Part shown: in pieces, positions 27,471-39,600 of the stretch
How the letters are laid out: each line of letters begins with the position of its first letter
Position numbering within the stretch: the stretch's first letter is position 1
Assembly: GCF_000150275.1 (NCBI RefSeq)
Contig: NW_002060946.1
Location: forward strand, 3,181,454-3,245,453
Length of the DNA: 64,000 nucleotides
From: Trichoplax adhaerens
Lineage: Eukaryota > Placozoa > Uniplacotomia > Trichoplacea > Trichoplacidae
Direction: 5' to 3'
Made by a program: the position numbers and the translations under genes
The notes under the pieces: generated by a model
Databases searched by the model: none
What the model saw: the letters and a program-made list of their open reading frames with translations, nothing else
What the model was told of the DNA's origin: nothing

Positions 27471-27785
27471 CCTGATTTGTACTGTAGGCCAGAGACGGCC
27501 TGGGCTTCCAATAGGCAAACAAACAGAAACCAAGCCATGGACTACTGGATGGATGGAAGACAGTCTAGGCGTAGTAGTGTACTGCAGCCAGAAACTCACC
27601 ACTTCAATCAACCTGCTGGAAGCTGCACAACGGCATGATTCATTGTCAATGAATCAATTGATTCCATTCAAGGATTGCTTGGGGACAACATGAAGACCTT
27701 CTACAGACTCCAGCCGATCATATAATGTTATCGTTTGCTCCATTTCGATCCATACCTACACAATTTAAAATAGTCCGTAACTAAC

Positions 27786-28078
27786 TTAACTTACTAAGCA
27801 TAACTGGAACAAATCAAGAAAGTTATTCTACACTAACTTACTGAGCATAACTGAAACAAATCAAGAAAGTCATTCTACACTAACTTTCTAAGCATAACTG
27901 AAACAAATCAAGAAAGTCATTCTACACTAACTTTCTAAGCATAACTGAAACAAATCAAGAAAGTCATTCTACACTAACTTACTAAGCATAACTGAAACAA
28001 ATCAAGAAAGTCATTCTACACTAACTTACTAAGCATAACTGGAACAAATCAATAAAGTCATTCTACACTTCAACCGTT
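27786..28078. repeat. 47-bp minisatellite, six copies
   Basis: Six head-to-tail units anchored by AGCATAACTGAAACAAATCA, with AGCATAACTG starting at 27797, 27844, 27891, 27938, 27985 and 28032. The units differ by one to three bases. The last copy degenerates after CATTCTACAC. Confidence 0.93.
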
Positions 28079-28351
28079 GATAAACACCAGCAAGAAATAC
28101 AGTCATCCCTCACTTTCAACATCGATACTCTCACGTCTACGTTGGTAGATCCATGCATTTCCACAGATGGATATCATGAACGTGTGCCTATATACATCGA
28201 TTGCATGGTAGCGCTTTCAATTGTCATAGATAAAAAGCAGAAACATTTTGGTAAACACCAGTACATGGTACTCCACTGGTGTTGCTCCTGATACGTACGA
28301 GCAGCACAAGAAGTAAATAGTTACAGGTCAGATACAAGCCAACGTTGTTTA

Positions 28352-28379
28352 AACACCCCCCCCCCCCAAAAAAAAAAAT
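28352..28379. repeat. Poly-C / poly-A run
   Basis: A homopolymer of about 12 C followed directly by about 11 A, 30 bp before the helicase start codon. Its length may be unreliable in the assembly. Confidence 0.85.
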
Positions 28380-28409
28380 TCCTATAAATTGCTGTTCTAG
28401 AAGACGATC

Positions 28410-31400
28410 ATGGACCAAACGCAAGATGATGAATTGGTACCCTTGAGGAAAAAATTCAGGCGTAAAGAAAGTGGTAAAGAAGATAATTTTGTCCAGTCCT
28501 ATTATAAAATACCGGATGCCAACAATAAGCTAAACGATGCACAGGTGCGTCACCAGTTGTACTGCTAGCGTCTGCAAATCGGAAATCCTACATCTGCCAG
28601 TAGTCATTCCGTAATTAAATAATGTTTTCATCTTGCCTCTTGCATCTTCAATTGTATACTTGATTTACAGCTAACCAATAGATTAGATTATGAGCAGTAC
28701 ATCTTCATTTACGTAATTTTTTCGATAAACTTTCATTCAGATTGACCAGTTGAGATGGAATGCAGGAATCACTGTAAGTTTCTACTACAATCAATCAATC
28801 AGGATAAGCATTTCTAGATTTGAAATACATTCTGTGTAATCATCCATTTTATTCGTATATTTCTTCTACCTTCAAGATAAGATTGTTGTATAAAGTATCA
28901 ATTTTATGGCTGTAATGATTATTCTATGAAGCATACTAAGAAGTTCTATATCCATATTGACTCGTATACATATCATGATATAAATGCAATTCGATAAATA
29001 GGACAGCGCTAAAACTTTCACTGTAAACAATTTTGTTCATGTTGACCTACCTCGGTACTGGCAAAGTAACTGTAGATTTTAATTTGCTGAAATAACTAAA
29101 TTATACGCATTGTAGGTTGATGGAGAAAGTTGCCCTGCTCCAATCTCTGACTTTGCACAGCTCAATCTTCCCTCCCAGCTCCAAGTTTACCTGCAAAATA
29201 AAGATTACAAGGTATGTATATCCATCACAAAATTAGCCACAGATAAAATAAATAAATACTTTTGTACGTTTTCATTGTAATTTCATAAACAGTAATATCT
29301 TTCATAGTTTAATACGGTATAATTATGATACATACTCATATATTGCTTCACGATATCGTAAATAATGCTGTAGACATAATTCTATCCTTAGCTTTTACTT
29401 TATTATCTGTGTTTTGTATTTTTTACTGAAAGCATCCATCATCGATACAAATGCAAGCCCTACCATGTGTGATGTCTGGTCGAGATATAATTGGAATTGC
29501 TGAAACAGTATGTATTGGTAGCCGGAAATGATTTTTGTTCAGTCGTAGTATTCTTAATTTAAATAGACTCATAAATATAAGATAAACAAATTGAACATAC
29601 TGCATGCACGCAATTTACTTATTGCACTCAAAAATATTGGTTGAATTTTAGGGATCTGGTAAAAGCTTATGCTATATACTACCGCTTTGCCATCTCTTGT
29701 TATCTAGACGTCATCGATCGATAGGTTAGAAATAATTTAGCTTGTAATAGCTAAAATACATAAGTCAACGCAGATAATAATCTTAGCTGAGCATTTGATG
29801 GATATTATAACTTACTAATGATTATAATTATCGCTTTATACATTATTATAAGCAACTACAAGAAACATTCCTATGGCTTTGATATTGGTTCCCACGAGAG
29901 AGCTTGTACAACAAGTACGACTTTGCCATAACTTCAACATTCGTATAAATTTAAATCTCATATGCAGCTGACTTGAATATAACCTCTATTATCTTTGCTC
30001 TTTCCTTATTGTAGAGTTATGAAACTCTAACTGAAATACTAAAATACATGAATATTGATGATACTAAGGTGCCTTCTTCCTTGCCTGATCCCTCACACCC
30101 AATGCAAGGTAACATTTGCAGCAATCAGACGACGTCTAGTACATGCTTTGAGTGACTATTCAGAAACCTTGCAGCAGGATAAATAATAATGTTTACATTG
30201 ACATACTTATAGCTCCTACTTATCGGGCTACTATGGTATGTGGTGGCATGCCAATCAGTCAACAAATACAACAGCTCAATGCTGGTGTTGATGTTGTTAT
30301 TGCTACTCCTGGTCGGCTAATCGATTTGATTGATAAAGGAAAGATTAACCTTACTCGGTATTAATTATGTAAACAATTAAGCATAACTTTCAAAATGCAA
30401 TTACCATACAGTTTTTGTATGATCGGTTTCATAGCTCTTATTTTGATATTATTTGCTTCCAATTGGGCTATGAAATTAGAATTATTTATTTAGTTCTGGA
30501 TGAAGCGGATCGTATGCTTGGTATGGGCATGGAAGAGCAGCTCCGAAAGGTATCTTAAAACATACTATTGTCGGTGGGCATTGACTAATGAAAAAGGAAA
30601 ATTGTTAACATATTGCTTGCAATCAGATTGTAGGAGTCGCTACTCAAACATTGTTAGCGCGACAAACACTTTTGTGGTCAGCAACCATGCCTACTGCATT
30701 AGACAGATTGGCAAGATCTGCTGTCTTAAACGCGGTAACACTTTGATCTCGTATTTTCAATTGGACATATAGCATTGACAGTAGTAATGAGAGTAGCCAT
30801 GTAAAAGCAAATAATATCAATATGTTATGTTTCAAATTACAGATTACCATTACTGTTGGTGTTACCGGTATAACAAACCGCAAAATTCATCATAATGTAC
30901 AAGTTATTAACTATGCCGAGAAGCCAGTAAGATTATTATTGTGGATAGATTACTACCTTAACTGTTATTACTAAATAGCATTACTATTGTTAACAGATAA
31001 GACTACTTAAAGTCTTACGTCATACAACATGTCCGCCCGTCATCGTATTTGCCAACACAATCGATACCGTAGATGAGGTAAATTAGGCCAACTGCACAGT
31101 TTCTGGAAATCGAATTAAACTTCCAGTATTAAAATTCATCTTTATGCTAGGTAACTCTTGCATTGAAGAAAGAGCAATTCCATGTGGCTAGTCTGCACTC
31201 TGAAAAAACACAAGCCTACAGATTTCGAGTCATGACTGCACTAAAAAGTGGTAGGCAATACAATTAAAAAGTGCCATTTATATTTTACAACATTATGTTT
31301 TGAGTGTAATAATATAAAACCATAGGTGGCGTCGATGTACTGGTAGCCACTGATTTAGCATCACGTGGTTTAGATATCCCAGAAGTTAGCCATGTCATAA

Positions 31401-31801
31401 GCTATGATATGCCCGAAACAATTGAAGACTATATTCATAGATGCGGTATAAAATATTTTTGTGCTGAATTTAGATAAGAGATTTTTAAATGTAACAACAT
31501 ATTGCAATAAAATGTAGGTAGGACTGCTCGTTTCAATAGGTATGGGCAAGCAACCGCATTTGTAACACTTGATTGTAAAGTTGTCGAAGATCTGAAAGAT
31601 GTTCTAGTCGCAGCGAAACAGGTTAGATTCTTATATATTTAATAGCGTAGCTATCCTCAACGACGATTAGTTTTATTTTTACATAAACGGATTTTGCTAA
31701 TTTTCTAATAATGGATGCAGGAAATTCCTGACGAATTAGTCGATTCTGCAAGATTTGGTAAAAAGATCATACGAACAGAGTTTGGCGACAGAGTCATATA
31801 A
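28410..31801 (+). CDS. DDX59: DEAD-box ATP-dependent RNA helicase, DDX59-like (16 exons)
   Basis: Unwinds RNA using ATP. Exons: 28410-28544, 28741-28773, 29116-29211, 29433-29507, 29652-29724, 29853-29914, 30015-30108, 30213-30357, 30480-30549, 30627-30734, 30843-30926, 30997-31077, 31151-31250, 31326-31445, 31518-31621, 31721-31801. All joins keep phase; total 1461 nt, 486 residues. Motifs in order: Q motif SSIQMQ, I AETGSGKS (Ser where Thr is usual), Ia PTRELV, GG CGGMP, Ib [46 protein letters not shown] (Ala for Gly, arginine finger kept). The N-terminal DAQIDQL...GITV...PISDF block and the SLHSEKTQ motif point to DDX59. The zinc-finger HIT domain of vertebrate DDX59 is absent. An insert of about 15 residues (near PSSLPDPSH) lies between motifs Ia and GG. 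DDX41 is the next best family. Confidence 0.92.
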
Positions 31802-33371
31802 GAGAAATTGTTTTCTTTGCATTTTTCAACAAAATGCTAAAATTGAAAAATCGTAATGATACAAACTCCTAAGTTGTAAAATAATCTTTTCTGACTATGA
31901 ATGAACGATATATCATCATATGATGTACCGGTAATATGCAATCAATCAGAATAATTATTTATCTATTTTGTACTATATAACAATCATAGTTGGATATCCA
32001 TGTTAATACTCGTAGTTGATTACCGCTTGTACAGGATTTATGCTTATTGTATAATGGAACCTTCAGTTGGCAAGCTCTATTTTATACCCAAAAATATTGA
32101 TGTACTGTATGTATGCTCGTATTAACTATTATTTCAATGCAGTAAGCCAATTATAGAGAATTGTAGCTATTGAATAAATAACTGTGTAAAATCATTTACT
32201 TGCACGTGCTGAAGCGTTATTAGTATAGCAAATTTTAATGTACAAGCTATGTTATAAGCATTTATTATAATTAGAATCGAATGATTTGAAAATTATTTCT
32301 ATATGCATATCAATGATATTAAAAGCGATCAAAATAATTTGTCGCCATTACTCACTAATAAATACTATTTCATCATATGGAAAAACGCTACATCGGATAG
32401 TTATTCATTCACTATTGAATGACTTTTTCTTACAATATTTTAACTAAATATCAAGAATATTGATTGAGAAGCTCTAGTGGACATCTTTATTTCCAATAGA
32501 TGTTACGCTATTTATACCGGCATGCCGCATGCAATTTTTGAAATGTATTTACTATGTTCTCTACGCTCTTCTGCTACTCCCACTCCCGACTTCCTGTAGA
32601 CACCACCATTAAACTGCATACTGCAAGACTCAATTAGGAGTCTAAATTGAGTAGCTGAACTAACCATAAACCCGCGTATATCGGCTGTATAGCGTTTCAT
32701 CGCACTTGTATTTACAGGGCGTGTATCATTGTTAAGGTCAACTACGTTGCAATCGTACCGTCATAACAGGTCAGGCATAATACGGATCAGCCGCCTTCGA
32801 AGTTACTATGACAACCAGTGAAGCAGTTTCGATACTTTTTATTTCAGTTACTGCCACGTCTATGGGTAGCCTCTGCTAACTAAGCTAAATATTAACTTAA
32901 AATTTCACTTTACAGTAACGATTAGCTCATCTTTCATTATAGGTACTTATGACTAGCGATAGCTTGCTAAGCTTAAATCGATATTCTTGCTAGTATAATC
33001 ATTGTTCGCGGACGACACTAAAAAATCAATAAATTAAAGTAATAACAGGAGTTACGAGAGGATGAATTCATTGAATTGGTAAGACACGAGTATGTAACTT
33101 TTTATTGTTATATAAATTATACTATGCTTAACGTCTTCATCATTCAGTAATCTATATTGCTATTATAACTAGCAGGAGACGGAAACAAATTGATAGCATT
33201 TTTGATGTAACATTAACAACTAATTTCAATTTGGAAATAGATTTACCATAGCCAAATATAAAGAAAATGTTTCAAAAGTAAATAGAAGAATTCTTGTAAA
33301 AGGAAATCGTTATTGCTAAGCTAAAGAAGAAACACCTGATATCAAATCTACTGTATTTATTAAGATTGGAG
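31802..33371. other. Intergenic between helicase and EF-hand gene
   Basis: 1.6 kb of AT-rich DNA without a supported exon. It should hold the helicase 3' UTR and the EF-hand gene promoter. A minus-strand frame at 32512-32700 has no family motif. Confidence 0.45.
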
Positions 33372-35800
33372 ATGTCGTCTATACCTAAACCGCCAAAGTA
33401 AGTATCGTCGCTCTAGAATCGCATCTGCTGCTTCAAATTAGATCAATACCGTACATGAGGATCACTTATCTAGTTGTTGAAGATACACTCATTGATTTTA
33501 ACATATTGGCCGTCGAGTAAACACTAATTCCGAAAGTTTCAACGGCTGCTATACAGTATACTGGTACTATATCAAATGAAATGGGCATTCCAGATATTTA
33601 GATATCAAACAAGTCATGATACGTCAAATTGATGTAACATCTTTTTTTTAAATTGTGTCAATAAAGCAATTAAAATCGTTTATTCGGTTATAAACAATAC
33701 AGTAAACTATATTTTTTACTTATTTAACGCGGGGTAAATTTAGAATTTACTCTTGCAGTACTATATCGAAATCACGGAGATATTCTAGATAAGTTGCTAT
33801 CAAATACAAGTCATAATGATTTTAGGTTAATAAAATGTTTTTAATTAATTAAAATTACGATACTCAAACTTTAATTGAATGCTTTATGTTCCTGCTCTAA
33901 TTCAGTAATCATATCTCATAACCTGCTACGATTGTTTAGTAAACGATATCGATATATTACTATGTATGCACTAAAATGGAATATTGATACAAAACAATAA
34001 CGTTTCAATGAATAATTTAATTTATTTTTAGTTAATAGTTATTGCTATCCAATACGAAGTAACGATATAAATTAGTAAATGAATACTGATAAAATTAAAA
34101 AATTTAACCATTAGTCCATAATATTTTTCTATAAAAATGTAATTTATAGAAAACCGAAAAAGAAGAAAAAGAAAAATGCAGCGAAGGTAAGCTAATATAA
34201 TCTATAAGTAAACAGAATTGACGTTGAGATTACTAGAACACTATTATGTAAGGGAAATTGTAATAAAAATAAAGCAAAAGTTGCGTGATAGTAATAGTAT
34301 TGTAAATATCGTAGGAAAAAATAAAATTAGAAGCAGATCGAATAGCTTCATCTGAAGCTTTGTATAATGATTTTATTAAACGTATGACACAATGGATGCT
34401 GGACAATTATGGGCGAGCTATCGATTTATTTAGAAGGTATAAGAACATTAAATCTTTTAGATAAAAGAAATTTTTTTCTTTTAATAATATATCTCAATTT
34501 AGGTTCTTTTTAAATATGGAAATATAGATTAATGACCTTCTGCGCCAGTATTACTGCAATTTACTCGTTATTTTTCTGTTTCAAATAAATCAGATTTGAT
34601 ATTAATGGCGATGGAGCATTATCAATAGAAGAATTTACATGTGGAATGCGAGACTTAGATGCACCCGCCACATTAGCAGAATTAATGGTTTTAGCACGTG
34701 AAATCGATCGTGATAACAGTGGTAGTATAGATTATTTAGAATTTGCAAATGGATTACGCTATAGGTTAGTTTCTTAATTTACTGCAGCATAAATTCATAT
34801 TTCCTAGAATTGCTACAAACTATGTAAAGGAATAATTCATTATCTTTCCTCTATTTTAATCTTAAATCGGTTATACTCATACGTATCAGACGTGAAGAAA
34901 AGAATAGAGATGACGGTTTACCAGTGTTACGAATTAAAAGAGAAAGAGGTCACCAGTGTCCTCATTGCCATTTGCGGTTATGGTCACCAATTGAAGAGAA
35001 AGATATTAGGTTAGTCATAAAGAGATAAGTCTATGGTATCGCTATGTTACGGTAAAATGATTTTAAAATATTACCAAAATTGAGATGATAGCATAATTTT
35101 AAAAATTTCTCCTATGAAATGAAATAGATTATGATTGTAATCTGAATGTGATGAAAAGCTACCATGTATTATTCCCTATATAATAATATTTAATGTTACG
35201 TATATGTTTTCGGAAATAGTATCTCAGTTAGCCATGATATTAAATCTTTAAACTTCGTAAAATCACAGATAACACCAAATTATGTATACATACGTAATAT
35301 CAATCTGAAACATGTTACATTAATTTTAGCTTAGTTCAGAGTAGAGTTCAACACAGAAGAAGCCAATTCACATTGAATGTATACGTGTATATGTTATATA
35401 CCTATATCCTTATTAGCTATAGTACTTGCATCAAATATTTAAATTGGTCTCATTATTCGTATTTAACATTTTTAGGTACATTCGGTTAGAATTAAGAATG
35501 TCTATATTTGCGAGTTTCGCTCATAACCATCCTACAGCATTTACTACTATCGTGCATGCTCATGTACCTATTTATGGCGTAACACAAATTGTCAGTGAAC
35601 AACTTGGGGAGCTCCAATTAGCTATTAAAATTTATCGCGATCAAATTGCAACTGGTTGCATGAGACCAGAAATGACATTAGATGATTATGGTTTTCATGG
35701 TAATAGCGATCCCGATGAACCGGAAGATGTACTTTTGTATTATGATTATGATGTTCCAGTTATTGATTGCCCAATCTTATTAGCCGATCATTACTTTTAA
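33372..35800 (+). CDS. EF-hand protein of unassigned family with conserved-looking C-terminal domain (6 exons)
   Basis: I do not recognise the family. Exons 33372-33397, 34150-34186, 34315-34436, 34594-34764, 34890-35009 and 35476-35800 join in phase to give 266 residues. Residues 10-21 are a lysine run (KPKKKKKKNAAK) that could be a nuclear or nucleolar signal or a membrane or RNA contact. Two canonical EF-hand loops follow: D64-E75 (DINGDGALSIEE) and D100-E111 (DRDNSGSIDYLE), both with full calcium-ligand patterns. A CPHC knuckle lies at 143-146 with His nearby. The last 100 residues look like a folded alpha/beta domain, with alternating hydrophobic strands, LYYDYDVPVIDCPIL near the end and an acidic DPDEPEDV loop. 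Ubiquitin-like is my guess only. The first exon codes for just 8 residues before a 752-bp intron, so the start is the weakest part. Confidence 0.8.
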
Positions 35801-36604
35801 CATTTTTATATTATTTTTTTATCAAATAAATCAAAATGATTTGGCTTACTGATGGTTGTTCAAATACTTAATCCTTAGAACGTTCGGCAATTCTAAGATA
35901 TTGTTTTTAAACTAGCCGTTAAAATCCCTATTACCGTAATTTTATTGAAAATCCGACTGATAAATTAATCTGGTCGTAAAACATTTGAAAACTATATTAC
36001 TTCATAACAAAATTGGAAAACAAATTGAACCTTAAAATATCTAGGATATTGTAAATATAGAATCCTATTATTTTAAAGGTACTAGTCTTTTTATAAAAGG
36101 TATTCGCCGGCAATTGCTGAAATTGCGTATAATTTTATGTCTTATAAAATGATTTTGATTTCTAGAACATTGTACTTTATGCCTACACACCATAGTAAGT
36201 ACATGAGTCGTGAGATAATTCCAAAACATAGAACGAATACTTTATGTACACTATAATACTACAGTTTGAAATTTTCAGATATTCCTACTCAAATCTGATA
36301 GCAAGCCTTCCATAAATACATTTAAAAGTAAGCATTAATATTATAATAATAACAGAGTCTTTTACATGCGAGTATATATATATACAATCCAAGTACTGTA
36401 CATTTCGATAAGTGTAACTATTGTAGCTGAAGTTGCTCCAATATTACACATCAATATGATTGATTAATATACGAAACAAACGGGTATACCTTATGCAAGT
36501 GAGAAATGCGTCCTATTTGTAAATAACAGGACCATTCCTCTGTAATTAGTAGGGTGCATGAAGCGGATGTATCAAATTCACAATCTATTTCTATAATTTT
36601 TCAT
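35801..36604. other. Intergenic between convergent EF-hand gene and FANCA
   Basis: About 800 bp shared by the two 3' ends. AT-rich, no exon seen. Confidence 0.5.
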
Positions 36605-39600
36605 CTATGAAGCCATAAAAGCAGAGCTTTCTTGCACACTTAGACGATATTCATTGATAAAATCTTTCAATTCCTGATCCCGTAAGAGCTTAACCATCTG
36701 AAACCATTATAACAATTAGAGTAATACTCGAACGTTGATAGTACATTATGCACTGTAATAGCCTAACAAATAAGCTTATCATAGATTGAATACGTAATAT
36801 TTTCATTTACAAGATGGACTTACATCGTGGTATTTTTCAAGCATATCCAACGAAGATAACTTTATTAAAGATTTCAACCATTTCTTGGTTTCGTTGATAA
36901 AATGTAGATCTGTACATATCTGCATAGCAAGAAATTAAACCTTACCTAAATAGCTTATTCCTTAAGCCTATTTTTAATTAAATCTTAAAAAAGCAATTCC
37001 AGCAATCATCATGTCTTACAGCAATGCTTTCTTCACTTATACTCAGCTCCGATACCATATTAAACATGAAAAGTGAGACCGGGATCATATTTCTAATCTG
37101 GAAATTCACGCATCGGCGATAATTTAATTAATTCCTATCATCTTAATATTCATTGCTTTCAGTTATCAAATACAAAGATAGCACATTACCTTATCCTTGT
37201 CGTCAGATATTGTATCACCAAATATACTTCATTATGAGATATAAATGTTGAAGAAAATTCATGACTGAATAAAAAATTAATCTTATGACATTAAACTGAA
37301 TACCTACTTGAAGTAAACCACTGGATACAACCGAGAATAATTCATATTTTTACGAGCTTCCCTATATTTAATGTTAGATATGCTATTAGTGTAAGAATAA
37401 TCCAAGTTCTTTACATATCTTAATTACCTTAGTAAATTTACAACCCTGAAATATTCTCTTCCTGCTATTGGACAGAATTTTATATCTTTGGAAAGAAATA
37501 ATTTAGTTAAGGACCTATTTCATATCAAATTATTAAATTATAAGCTACTTTGTTATTTACCATTAACTAGACCTAAAAGACTCCTAGAATTAGAGGCTAC
37601 AATTGCCTATATAAATTAAGCAAACATTAACATAGATGTAAACTATGCATGTTTCGATTGTATCACATTTAAAATACTAAAACTTAACAAGTGTAGTTTT
37701 TTATTACCTTTGCCACGTTAATAGTACTACGATGTAATTCGATCATATCACTAACCTAAAAGAATAAAGTCTCTCAATTAAGTACTATGGATATGCAGTA
37801 AATAAGATAGACTCACGGCTAATTTTGAGAGTGACCAACAGAGATAGCTTATGATACAATCCAACAAGCACCATTCCATCTATTGAACAAAGTAAATAAC
37901 AATAGTATCACTCTCCCTCTATCATTGAGAAAAATTTAGCTATGCAGTGATACTGCTAAACAGTTTTTGTAAATATGATATGAACATAAAATCTGACCTC
38001 TTCAATCAAAGTTATGCTTGCTTGATAGTTTTTCAAGTAATTTAAAAATTCAACAATCCTATGATATTTACACATGAATGAATTTTAAATTACAAAAAAT
38101 ACATTGCAGACCCGGACATGCTCATTATACTATCCGCATAGCATATTTTTCATCCTTACCAATATGAAATATTTTGATCGTATGAGCTAAAGAGCGGAAG
38201 CAAAAATTTGCGAATTTCAGTACAGGAAGTATAACTTCTATTGCAAGCTAGCAATCAGCAAATCAAGGACATTTAACCTCTTATCAATAATTTGTTTGAA
38301 AATCATAATTGCTAATTGCCAAGAAGGGCGATCAGGAATATCAGCTCCGAAATCATGGTCAATTACCGCCCTAATAATTCCATTTATAGGGAATAACAAA
38401 ACAATTCACTTTATTACTCCATGACTTCCAAGTATAATAGAAGATCAGTACCTTGATATGCTAACAATACTTACCGATAACTCCAAGCCTGTAAGGTATT
38501 GAATTCGTTAATATAATCGCTAAGTGCATTACCAAAAAACCCAGATATTATATTCAATTTTTCCCAATGATCCTTTACCGATTATAATAAATGCAGATTA
38601 AATAAATACGACAATATTAATATCAATTCTTGTATTGTTAAGTAAATAAAGCGATCAAAATACAACGGTTGATAGCTACAATCAAATAGAGATATCGTAG
38701 CATCGACGCATACCAAGAGCGATCCGATTAATATTGGTGAAGTTGATATAAGATACCTGGCTAGGTCATCACCATAATGGGCTATTATCTGTGTTTACAA
38801 TAAGGTGACCATAAAATAAATTATGTCATGTTATACTCTATGTTTTTAACCGCTAGAACAACTATTGAATTATTAAATTTTGATTATAGAGTATCGATCA
38901 GAATCTCGATTTCCAATTAATCAATACTTTTAGTAGAGCAGAGCATAGCTCCATACTAAAGCTAAATCCTGTTATTTGATATTCAACCTAAACGATATTT
39001 AAAATAAGATACAAATATTACTAAAATAGTAGAAATTGATATTAGATCAACAACGTAAAATGTAACATCTTGCAAAAATAAGATTCTATATTGCCAACCA
39101 AGATATCGTTTATAAAATTCTTGAAAGTTTCCATCTTCGAATCAAGTGTCTGCTCTTTGCCAGTAGTTATAGATAAAATAACATTTGGAGAAATACGAGC
39201 AAATATTCTAAAAAAGAACACATTTGATATTAGCGTGACCAAGTAAATAAGCCAAAAGTCCGTGAATATACTCTCAAAGTGCTGTGATGACAACAGAAGG
39301 CATAAATCCTTCAGGATTATAAATTATTATAATTATTAATGCGAATATTACAATGATACAGCAAATACAACTGAAAAAAATGAAGGTACGCTACCCTATT
39401 TATTCATTCTTTTATCGGTAGTAAATTAGTAGAACGTTATATTAAGTATTACTTTCAGAGTTAAGTGCACAAGTAGCGACAGAAACGAACAGTGCTTATT
39501 GTACTTCAAATTTTTAAATTAAACGGTACATACTTGATTATGCAATCTAATTCAATCTGGATGTCATTCATCCCACCCAACCGTAACATATGCGTCTCTC

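Larger units (their letters stand above)
24811..28409. other. Repeat-rich intergenic island upstream of HSF and the helicase
   Basis: 3.6 kb between the divergent HSF and helicase genes. No recognisable gene. The open frames at about 25950-26153 and 26362-26679 have no motif I can name. The region is less AT-rich than its surroundings and holds GTACT arrays (27001-27470), a 47-bp minisatellite (27786-28078) and a poly-C/poly-A run at about 28352-28379. Confidence 0.5.

Noticed and set aside
27007-27638. Overlapping open frames on both strands rich in Tyr, Cys, Thr and Val
   Set aside because: They are translations of the GTACT/TACAG satellite, which lacks stop codons in several frames; not genes.
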